Below, in pieces: positions 55,296-64,000 of a DNA stretch of 64,000 bases. A model generated the notes under the pieces. It made no database searches, was not told the DNA's origin, and saw nothing but the letters and a program-made list of their open reading frames with translations. The translations under genes were made by a program, and so were the position numbers. The stretch is from Malaya genurostris (taxonomy: Eukaryota; Arthropoda; Insecta; Diptera; Culicidae): positions 75,558,132 to 75,622,131 of the forward strand of contig NC_080570.1 in assembly GCF_030247185.1 (NCBI RefSeq), written 5' to 3'. The number at the start of each line of letters is the position of its first letter. The first letter of the stretch is position 1.

Positions 55296-56575
55296 CAAAT
55301 AATCTCACTAGGTTTTCTCGGAGATGGCTGCACCGATTTTAACAAACTAGGATTCAAATGAAAGGTCTCGTGGTCCCATACGGAATTCCTGAATTTCATC
55401 CGGATCCGACTTCCGGTTCCGGAGTTATAGGGTAAAGTGTGTTCAATATTGTACACCGTCACTTAAACCGGCGAAACAAAAAACGTAAAAAAATTTCTAA
55501 ATTGGTATCAAAACTACACAAATCGATAGTCATTATCAGTGGGCAACTAAAAAACCGATTTCGGCTATCCTGGTTCCCGGTATCCGGATCCGGAAGTACC
55601 GGAAATTGTGGTCATATATATCAAAATGGATCTCACTCACTTTTCTCAGCGATGGTTCGACCGATTTCCACAAACTTAGATTCAAATGAAAGGTCTCGTG
55701 GTCCCATACGGAATTCCTGAATTTCATCCGGATCCGACTTCCGGTTCCGGAGTTATAGAGTAAAGTGTGTTCAATATTGTACACCGTCACTTAAACCGGC
55801 GAAACAAAAAACGTAAAAAAATTTCTAAATTGGTATCAAAACTACACAAATCGATAGTCATTATCAGTGGGCAACTAAAAAACCGATTTCGGCTATCCTG
55901 GTTCCCGGTATCCGGATCCGGAAGTACCGGAAATTGTGGTCATATATATCAAAATGGATCTCACTCACTTTTCTCAGCGATGGTTCGACCGATTTCCACA
56001 AACTTAGATTCAAATGAAAGGTCTCGTGGTACCATACGGAATTCCTGAATTTCATCCGAATCCGACTTCCGGTTCTGGAGTTATAGGGTAAAGTGTGTTC
56101 AATATTGTAAACCGGCGGAACAAAAACCGTAAAAAATGTTATAAACTGGACTCTAAACCGTTATTCCCAATCTTAGGGCTAAATGAAAGGTCTTATGGTC
56201 CTACCAAAAATTACTGCATATTTTTGGGTTCAACAAAAATTTAAACCGTCGTTTGGAGTATGATGGCAAATCGTATAAAAACTAGTGAAGTTTGAACGTT
56301 ATGTTAGTTGGTGACCGTACGAGCCGAATTCGATTATACCGGTTCTCGGGTTCCGGTGCTGGAAGTGTATATAATAGTGAACCCACTTCGTTTTCTTAAG
56401 GATGACCGACGTAATCAAAGTACTGTTTTATTTTGTATGTTATACTAGTTAATGCACAAACAATCTTTTGGTTTCTTTCAAAAATCGAAGAAAAATTTTT
56501 TGAATAGAATACCACAATATTATACATGAGTAAGGCCTCGTTACACCACTAGGTGGATTAAAACAGGTTTTTGCC
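55093..56575 (+). repeat. Family F copy F9, complete
   Basis: Runs from GCCTTTCTCATATAGAAAGG (55101) to TTACACCACTAGGTGGATTA (56550). It contains a (TG)n tract (55216-55289), two full 328-bp units plus a partial one (55380-56095), and the undisturbed target site of the TA-element found in F8. It has no coding capacity. Confidence 0.8.
55216..55289 (+). repeat. (TG)n microsatellite in F9
   Basis: About 37 uninterrupted TG units. The same site in F8 (51940-51956) has only a short CA run, so the tract expanded in this copy. Confidence 0.95.
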
Positions 56576-57500
56576 TGTATTGTAGTTCTTTTTGCAAAAT
56601 TCCTGAACCGGAATTTGTATCAGAATAAAATTCCATCACATGCGCATTAATACCATAAATACTATCCCCAACACACATGCACATTTTATTATTCCCACGA
56701 ACTGAATCGAAGGGCATGTGACATTTGAATCTTCGTGGCTTGATTTGAGGATAGGTCTCACAGAAATTGAATTGTTAGAAGCAAAATAGTTTCTGAATAC
56801 GTTCAATATATCTGTCTGATAAAAACCTACGGAAATGATATTGCAACAAAGTGGCATCGCTGAATCGATGTGCGATGCTTTTCATCGATTTTGTTTCATT
56901 TGTTAGTATACCATATAGAGCGGCATATTTCTCATCCTAGCATTTTGTTGTTTTTGTTATATTTTTTATTAGTAAATTCCGAAGAAATCACGTTTGATGT
57001 ATTCATTTTATTTCCTAAGCTCGGAAAAAAAATTATTTTAAAATTTGTTACAATACTTCCATGGTCTGACAAAAACTGGTTCAATTTTCCTTTCAGTGGC
57101 CCCTTGTTCTAAAGCTTGTTACCTAATGTTTGTTGCTTTCTGGAAGCTTAATGGATAAAGCTTCGTATGTCCTGGAACGAGCTTCACATAAAAAGGAATA
57201 GGGTGTATGGTTATTCAATAGAGCTAGCACATTTTGTATACTATTTGCTACTTCTATACATCGAGAAGCACCTATTTTGTGGACGATTGTGGCCGATTCC
57301 AAATGTTCGGACCCGAAATGAAAAACTCTAGAACTTAAATTGAATTCTGAAATGGAATACTGGACCTGAGGACTCTGGTACTTTTTTAAGGAGCTGAACT
57401 TTGTAAATCAATTATAGAGCAAAAATTCAGCTAGAAACAACAAATCTGTTCTAGACTTAGGGTCTAGATTTCAGGTTTCGAATTCAGATCTAGAATAGAG
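56576..57500. other. No gene recognised
   Basis: No supported ORF or repeat end. The 5' end of the LINE that follows lies somewhere around 57480-57540 and could not be fixed. Confidence 0.4.
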
Positions 57501-57675
57501 CGTATTACGCGACCGAGGCAACTTTCGGATGGTAATTCGTGGTAGAACAGTTGTGAGTTGTGTGTTAATCCATGCTAATCGGCTTCAAGCTCAATTAAAG
57601 ATTAATCTTTTGTTTCTGTGGGCACCAGACCAATACAGACCATCCAATCTCCACGCACGGACACATTTCTGTGCC

Positions 57676-59000
57676 ATGACAAAAGGTTCAAATTTGCCTG
57701 ACCTCCCACCCGATGACGAAATGGAATCATCTGATGACAATAAATCTTGCATTAAAAATTACGCCGACAGACTTGTACTTCCGGCCGGACCATACACGGT
57801 ACATCCGGACCAAATTGAACGGAAAAAAATTGAACAACCTCGAAAAACCTGACTTTGCGATATTCTACAATACAAAAGATTGAAAAAGTACGCGCAGACA
57901 AGCTTAAGTTCTTGTTAGCCAGTGCAAAACAGGCTAACAAAATCGTCCAATGTGAGCTTTTAAAAACCCCCTACTCAAGGATGTTAAGATACTGGATTGC
58001 ATGCAATTGCGTTCAATGTACCCCATCAGACTCTTGTCGAGTGACTTTCGCTGGCTCGGCTTTGTCTAACTATGTCCTCCTGGACCGGGTTCGTTTACCT
58101 GTTCTTTTTTGTGCCGCGGGTCATGAAATGCAAACAATTGGGATCAAGTGTTGTATCAAGTGTGGAGGAAGTCATGCGGTTAATTCCTGCGGCGGAGACA
58201 TTGAAAAGTGTCTCTACTGTAAGGAGGGACCGCATGATCTCTCGGTATGCCCCGCGTACAAATTGCACAAGGATAATATGAGGCGTTCACTTAAGCAACA
58301 TTCCAAGCGTTCTTTTGTTGAAATGTTGAAGAGTGCTACGCCTCCAATAAACCTTGTTAGTCAACTGACGAGACTCTCAAATTCTTGCTCTCAAATTCAA
58401 ACGACATTTGCTCGTAAAAAACAAATGGCGTCAATTTTCTTAGACATCAAGAGGGCTTTTGACTCAGTTTCCATAAACATCATATCTGAGAAGTTGCATC
58501 AGCATGGTCTTTCACCAATTTTGAATAACTTTTTGTATAATCTTTTGTCCACGAAATACCTGTATTTCGCGCATAGTGATTTGTCGACAATACGATTCAG
58601 TTACATGGGTCTTCCTCAGGGCTCATGCTTAAGCCCCCTTTTATACAATTTTTACGTAAACAACATTGATAAATGTATCAAAACATCTTGCACGCTAAGA
58701 CAACTTTCCGGCGACAGCGTTGTGTCTATTATAGGGCCCAAAGCTGCCGATCACCAAGGACCATTGCAAGATATCCTCGACAACTTGTCGACATGGGCTC
58801 TTCAGATGGGTATCGAGTTCTCTACGGAGAAAATTGAGTTGGTTGTATTTTCAAGGATGCGAGAACCAGCACAATTACAGCTTCAACTAAGGGGTGAAAC
58901 CATAGCTCAGGTCTTCACATTTAAATATCTCGGGGTCTGGTTCGACTCCAAGGGAACCTGGAAATGTCACATTAGGTATCTGAAACAAAAATGCCAGTAG
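57676..59000 (+). pseudogene. ORF1 Gag fused to RT by internal deletion
   Basis: ORF1 begins at ATG 57676 (MTKGSNLPDLPPDDEMESSD) and shifts frame at about 57850. It reads on through zinc knuckles CIKCGGSHAVNSC (C-x2-C-x3-H-x4-C) and CLYCKEGPHDLSVC (C-x2-C-x4-H-x4-C). Near 58385-58410 it passes in frame into RT (ARKKQMASIFLDIKRAFDSV, GLPQGSCLSPLLYNFYV). The endonuclease and N-terminal RT are missing. The RT active site reads LSGD instead of LADD, a lost catalytic aspartate. The frame ends at TAG 58998-59000, where copy 1 has CAA/CAG. Dead copy. Confidence 0.85.
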
Positions 59001-59043
59001 AGAATAAATTTTCTTCGTACAATAACTGGAACTTGGTGGGGAG

Positions 59044-59100
59044 CTCACCCAGGAGACTTAATAAGGTTGTACAAAACAACGGTTCTGTCTGTAATGGAAT
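59044..59100. repeat. Target-site duplication of the LOA insertion, left copy
   Basis: 57 bases starting CTCACCCAGGAGACTTAATA and ending GTAATGGAAT, identical to 62747-62803. Confidence 0.95.
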
Positions 59101-59286
59101 CAGGAATCAGGAATCAGAACAAATTGGCTCAAATGGCACGTTCCCCTTGATATTTGGAGATTTGTGCCTTGCCATCAATTTGTTTTTAGCATCATTTTCC
59201 CGATATATGAGAGGAAAGGATTGAAAGGAAATGGTAAGGGTTGGACTAGGAGGATGGGAAAAATTGACGACACAAAAACACATATA

Positions 59287-59544
59287 AGCAGAAGTAAATT
59301 CTGCACCCCTAAGGGATGCCGAACAATCTGCTGAGGATCACATTTAGTGGAAGCAGAAGTAAATTCTGAACCTCTACGAGGTCCCGAACAGTCTGCTGTT
59401 AATAAAACCTCCAACCCCCGAGAGGATTTAGAGATCTTACAAAAGCGACACCATTCTGAACTCCCGGAAGAATGCAGAACGATTCGCAGTATGTACGAGC
59501 AGAAGTAAATTCGGCACCCCCTAAAGGATGCCAAACAATCTGCT
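59287..59544 (-). repeat. Three hairpin-type repeats in the LOA 3' UTR
   Basis: Copies at 59287-59332, 59352-59397 and 59498-59544, each about 46 bases, starting AGCAGAAGTAAATTC and ending TCTGCT, so each can fold on itself. Repeated 3' UTR hairpins could be recognition sites for the element's own reverse transcriptase. Confidence 0.75.
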
Positions 59545-59610
59545 AAACCCTATTTAAGGTGAATACAGAAGGGATTCATTCACTCCAGGAAGAACGATGA
59601 ACCCTTCTGA

Positions 59611-62600
59611 CTATAGCTCCTTACCACATTGGGTGAGAAACGAGAGAATATCCTTCAATTTTAGCTCCGCATACACAGACTCAACCATGTATGGAGAACC
59701 AAAAACCCGGATACGTAGCTGCGTCAATGCGGGACAGTTACATATCAGATGATATGAAGTACCATAATCGCATTCACACAAATCACACGAATAATACTCA
59801 GCACGTTGAATAGTAGCCATGTGATAATTGAGTTTGCAATGTCCAGTCAGAGCTCTGACCAGAATACTGCAATGTTGCTAGGAGAAATGCAGTAGACACT
59901 TTGACATTTTCAGATTTAAATCTGGTAGAAATGCTTTTGTCTGAGCGCAAGTTTGCAAGCTGCGCCAGTAGCTGGCATGTTTGGATGCAGCCCAAGAACG
60001 AATCTTGTGCTTTATCCAACTAGTTGAAAGTGGTAAAGCTGGTTCAGGACCAACGAAATCATTCGTTGCACCAGCTCTAGCCAACTCATCAGCCCATTCA
60101 TTTCCAGTAATACCAGAATGGCCGGGTACCCATAAGAAGTAAACAGCATTTGAAATGCTGAGGTCTTCAATTTGAGTTCGACATGCGATCACTAGATTCG
60201 ACCGTGAGTCATTCGAACTGAGTGCTTTTAAGGCTGCCTGACTGTCGGAACAAAAATAAATTCGTTTACCACAGATCCTCTGCTGAAGTGCCGATTGTAC
60301 TCCACACAGAATCGCGTAGATTTCTGCTTGGAACACAGTACAGTATCTACCAAGTGAATGAGACTGCTCCAGCCTCATTTCACGACAGTAGACACCAGCA
60401 CCAGCACGACCATTCAACAGAGAACCGTCCGTATAACAAACTATGTGTTCATCAAGTTGTCGTTCCAGACAACCAGACAACCATTCCTCACGAAGAGGAT
60501 AGCTCACATGGAATGTTTTGAAAGGAAAACTGCATGTGAGAGTTAGGTCACTAGGAGCGAGTAAATACTCATCCCACGTAACCATTTGAGACCACAAGCG
60601 AGTGTGGCTGGTAGCATAATCTAATGGGTTACTGTTCCAAAGCCCTGTAACCTTAAGACGGTATGCACAAGATAATGCTTCTTGTTTTAGGAACACATGT
60701 AGTGGTATAATGCACAGTAGCGCCTCTAGAGCAGCAGTAGGAGTTGTCGTGAATGCTCCTGTCATCGCCATTAGGACCATCCTTTGGAGATGATTTAGCT
60801 TTGACTGAACTGTCGCGACTTCTCCTTTCTGCCACCATACAAGACAACCATATGCTAAAATTGGTCTAACAATAGTTGTGTAGATCCAATGAATATATCT
60901 GGGTTTGAGTCCCCATGATTTTCCAAAAGCTCGTCTGCATTGGCCGAACGCCATACAAGCTCTCTTAATCCTGAAGTCAATGTGAGCAGACCAATTCAGT
61001 TTTGAGTCAAGAATAACCCCGACGTATTTGACTTGATCGACCACAGTGACCTCTGAACCGAAGAACTGTAACGGACGAGCTCCTGTGATTATCCTACGAT
61101 GAGCGAAAAGCACCATTGATGTTTTGCCCGGATTTACAGATAATCCAACCTGACAACACCATTGTTCAACAGATCGCAGGGCTTGTTGCATTAAATCAAA
61201 GAGAGTGTTAATGCTTATACAGGTCATCAATATATGATAATCGTCGGCAAAACCATAAGTCGGAAATCCAAGGTTATTTAGTTTCCTTAACAAACCATAA
61301 GCGACTAGGTTCCATAAAAGTAGGGATAGTACACCACCTTGAGGACACCCACAGACACTCAGCTTTCTAATCTCTGCTTGCCGAAGCGATGAACAAAGAA
61401 GTCGATTGCTAAGCATTGCGTGAATCCAATTTGTGATACTTGAAGGTATGCCATGACCACGGGCTGCTTCCAGAATTGAATTGAAAGACACGTTATCAAA
61501 GGCACCTTCAATATCTAGGAAAACTCCCAAGCAAGATTGCTTTTGTGAGAAAGCTTTTTCAATATTGTACACAACATCATGTAACAGGGTTGTAGTGGAC
61601 TTTCCACGCTGGTAAGCATGTTGCATTCCATGTAGCGGATGCACGCCCAAACTAACATTCCTGATATAGTGATCGACTATGCGTTCCACTGTTTTAAGAA
61701 GAAATGAGCTAAGACTGATAGGCCTGAAACTCTTCGCTTCCTCATAAGTGTCGCGACCGCCTTTGGGAATAAATTTGACAATTATTTCCTGCCAGGCTCT
61801 TGGAATATATCCAGTCGCAAGACTAAAAGTAAGTATTTTCTTCAAAACATGTTTGAAATGTTCATACCCTTTCTGCAGTAACACTGGGAAAACTCCATCC
61901 TTTCCAGGAGATTTGTACGGAGCAAAACTCTCAACTGCCCATTTGACCGATTCAATCGTCACAACGCTTCGAGCAAGGGCCCAAGAATCGTAACTACTTG
62001 AAAAAGTCTCGGGAAGAGCTGTCGGTGATGGATCCATACATCCTGGAAAGTGAGTGTTAAAAAGATAGTGAAGTACATCACCTTCATCAGACAAGTGTTC
62101 ACCATCTGAAGTTCTTAAGAAACTGACATTAAAGTCCTTAGACTTCGAAAGTAACTTATTTAATCTGCTAGCCTCGTTGAGACTAGAGACATTTGTGCAG
62201 AGGCTTTTCCAACCACTTCACTCAGACGATCGAAGAGCATTTTTGTAAGCCCTTCGAGCCAACACGAATGCCTCCGACCCATTTCTGCGTCGGTGGTTCC
62301 AAGCTCTTCTGCATAGTTTCCTTAGTCTAGCAAGTTCAGCATTCCACCAAGGAGTTCCTCTAGTAGCTCGCACAATCCGAAGTGGACAAGCCTCTTCATA
62401 TGCTGCAACTATGAGTGAATTTGTCTCGTCGACAACATTTTCCAAATCAATTGGGGTTTCAATTGTTGGTTGGTACCCGTAAAATCTAGTCGCCAAGCCC
62501 TCTTTATAGAGGTCCCAGTTTGTAGATTTGGGATTACGATATGTGATAATATCAAATTTAACGTTTGAATGATCAAAGAATATGTACTTATGATCAGACA

Positions 62601-62745
62601 ACGAAGGTTCGAGCTCATCGGAGACGAGCCAATTCACCAACTCATGCGCAATTCTATCAGAGCAGAGAGTTACGTCCAAAACCTCCTCTCTTCCAGATCT
62701 CGCAAAAGTTGGGCGGTTTCCTGCATTGACTATGTGCAGGTTTGT
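59611..62745 (-). pseudogene. LOA ORF2: endonuclease remnant, RT, RNase H, zinc finger
   Basis: One reading frame of about 1,044 codons with only two nonsense codons: TGA 62218-62220 and TAG 59878-59880. Domain order on the minus strand: C-terminal endonuclease (SDHKYIFFDH), linker, RT with FRPISLSSFLLKTVER, FLDIEGAFDNVSF, GCPQGGVLS and FADDY. RNase H follows with D in YTDGS, E in QAEIYAIL, D in CSDSQAAL and the WVPGHSG...NEWADELA outer helix. After the TAG comes CDLCECDYGTSYHLICNC, the usual terminal zinc finger. Each part is intact, so the copy is young. Family role: target-primed reverse transcription. Truncated and non-functional as it stands. Confidence 0.92.
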
Positions 62746-62746
62746 A

Positions 62747-62803
62747 CTCACCCAGGAGACTTAATAAGGTTGTACAAAACAACGGTTCTGTCTGTAATGG
62801 AAT
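62747..62803. repeat. Target-site duplication of the LOA insertion, right copy
   Basis: Identical to 59044-59100. The I-group LINE reading frame resumes directly (TVLSVMEYGCFCFRSAANTH). Confidence 0.95.
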
Positions 62804-63792
62804 ATGGATGCTTCTGCTTCCGATCCGCCGCGAACACCCATTTCATTAAACCGGAAAGAATTCAGTATCGTTGTTTGCGTATTGCCTTAGGTTGCATGCA
62901 GTCGACTCATACGATGAGTCTCGAAGTGCTCGCGGACGTCTTACCGTTAAAAAATCGATTCTGGCATCTCTCTTATCGATTGCTGAGTCGATGCGACATC
63001 TTGAAACCGATGGTAATTGAAAACTTCGAAAGGCTTGTCGAGCTCAATTCTTAGATCCGTTTTATGTCCTTGTATTTTGATTACATGGCTCAGAATATTA
63101 ATCATTCTTCGTTTGTTTCCAACCGTGCTCATTTCTTGGATACTTCTGATTCTACTGTGTTTTTCGACTCATCCATGAGAGAAGAAATTCGTGGAATTCC
63201 GGATCACGTGCGCCCTCAAGTAGCCCCTAATATTTTTTATAATAAATTGAGAACAGTCAACTGGTGTGTGTCAAAGGTGTTTTACACTGACGGATCAAAC
63301 ATCAACAGGTCCACAGATTTCGGCATCTTCAATCAGAACATCACCGCTTTGTTCAAACTCAGTGATCCGGCTTCAGTTTACGTAGCAGAATTAGCTGCTA
63401 TTCAGTACACCCTCGAGATCATTGAAACCTTGCCCAAAGACCATTACTTCATTGTCACGGACAGTCTAAGCTTAATAGAAGCTCTCCGGGCAATGAAGTC
63501 AGGAAAGTATCCCCCATATTTCCGTGAGTATCGTGACGCCAGGTCGAAGCTACTGGAATCCCTTAGGGCCCGAGGTAGGCCGCCTGAGGTTTCGGTTCGG
63601 GATGTCTTGGCGAGTCGGAATAGTTCATATATTCTTTCCATAAAACACATTAATATACAAGTGTTATCTGCTATACCCCGTACATTAACATCCGCCCGAT
63701 TCTTCCGATCCCCGTCTCTGTTCATCATCTTCAACGGAACTAACAAGATCTTTTTTTTTTTGTCACTAACCACCTTTTTGTCGCCATGGTAA
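62747..63792 (+). pseudogene. RT connection and RNase H of I-group LINE copy 2
   Basis: Reads HPGDLIRLYKTTVLSVMEYG, RIQYRCLRIALGCMQSTHTM, a TAG at 63052-63054 (CAC in copy 1), then VFYTDGSNINRSTDFGIF, VYVAELAAIQYTLEI and FIVTDSLSLIEALRAMK. TDGS, AELAAI and TDS mark RNase H. At PPYF-REYRDARSKLLESLRA the sequence jumps over about 440 bp found in copy 1. A one-base difference at WCVSK against CEK near 63265 is a further change between the copies. Confidence 0.85.
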
Positions 63793-63840
63793 ACAACATA
63801 TTGTCTCGTTGTTGGGCTCAGTACTGTCACGATATTCACG

Positions 63841-64000
63841 AAGGGTTAACACAACTGACCGATTATGCTAATTAGAAACTCTAAAACTCAATGTTCAAAT
63901 TTGGTACAAGTAATCGATTGTTGTTTTAACTGTCATTTTTTATTTATCGTACTGGCAATCTAGCAATGACACCCATCAAAGACATGCACCACAAACGAGT
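63841..64000. other. No gene recognised
   Basis: Downstream flank of the LINE; nothing recognised before the window ends. Confidence 0.4.

Larger units (their letters stand above)
59101..62746 (-). mobile_element. LOA/Lian-like LINE, 5'-truncated, young
   Basis: Inserted in reverse into the I-group LINE. The 5' end is truncated inside the endonuclease at 62746. The 3' end is a short tandem repeat of TGATTCC (three units when read on the minus strand) at 59096-59116, instead of poly-A. It is flanked by a perfect 57-bp target-site duplication. The 3' UTR (59117-59610) carries three copies of a hairpin-forming motif. LOA-clade affiliation rests on the GCPQGGVLS/FADD reverse transcriptase plus an RNase H with WVPGHSGITGNEWADELA. 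Confidence 0.9.
57500..63840 (+). mobile_element. I-group LINE copy 2, split by an antisense LOA element
   Basis: The left part (57500-59100) holds ORF1 joined to RT by an internal deletion. The right part (62804-63840) holds the rest of RT connection and RNase H. The LOA element 59101-62746 sits between them. A second internal deletion of about 440 bp near 63523 removes sequence present in copy 1 (about 1770-2208). A T-run and unrelated sequence follow from about 63750. The 3' end is approximate. Confidence 0.85.

Noticed and set aside
57855..59000. A genuine Gag-Pol fusion gene
   Set aside because: The join skips the endonuclease and N-terminal RT, the RT catalytic site is mutated (LSGD), and the frame ends in a premature stop; it is a deletion product.

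Overview
The window looks like intergenic and accessory DNA of a culicine mosquito, most probably Aedes. The evidence is AT-rich, intron-bearing eukaryotic sequence with one compact three-exon odorant-binding-protein gene of the mosquito OBP1 type. Around it lies a dense, nested mixture of repeats typical of Aedes: a LOA/Lian-like LINE, an RNase H-bearing I-group LINE, a Penelope-like element, several mariner/Tc1/DD37E/DD41D relics, hAT, TTAA-type and TA-type non-autonomous elements, a tRNA-derived SINE and many copies of one unclassified repeat called 'family F' here. No rRNA, intact tRNA, CRISPR array or prokaryotic gene is visible. The species assignment is an inference from family resemblance, not from a search.

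Layout. 0.6-2.8 kb: 5'-truncated I-group LINE (RT and RNase H). 5.3-6.1 kb: element flanked by TTAA. 6.7-8.5 kb: mariner split by a family F copy that carries a large ATT microsatellite. 9.1-10.6 kb: gag-only polyadenylated LINE insertion inside an older relative. 11.4-12.6 kb and 32.4-33.6 kb: two copies of a 1.2 kb CACGG-ended inverted-repeat element. 14.7-17.0 kb: promoter-bearing repeat X and family F. 17.3 kb: SINE. 18.1 kb: Harbinger-like MITE. 18.8 kb: DD41D mariner remnant. 22.6-27.2 kb: DD37E element interrupted by a foldback element with arms of about 820 bp. 31.0-31.6 kb: the OBP gene. 32.3-34.5 kb: second DD37E copy, split by the CACGG element. 34.9-35.8 kb: mariner whose right end is an inverted copy of its left end. 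37.8-39.5 kb: Penelope-like element. 39.5-40.7 kb: repeat Y with an insertion. 45.2-46.4 kb: mariner relic. 47.0-47.9 kb: DD41D mariner with perfect 174-bp inverted ends. 48.0-48.6 kb: hAT MITE. 48.9-56.6 kb: two inverted family F copies with 328-bp tandem arrays; one carries a 1,383-bp TA element. 57.5-63.8 kb: I-group LINE split by an antisense LOA element with a 57-bp target duplication.

The only locus that looks like a functional host gene is the OBP. Everything else with coding capacity is transposon-derived, and every transposon ORF I read carries at least one stop, frameshift or deletion. The gag-only ORF1, the LOA ORF, the Penelope ORF and the 47 kb transposase are the least damaged. 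The most unusual themes are two unrelated mariners whose missing half is replaced by an inverted copy of the other end, the gag-only retrocopy apparently made from a prematurely polyadenylated transcript, and several insertions whose empty sites can be read inside this same window.
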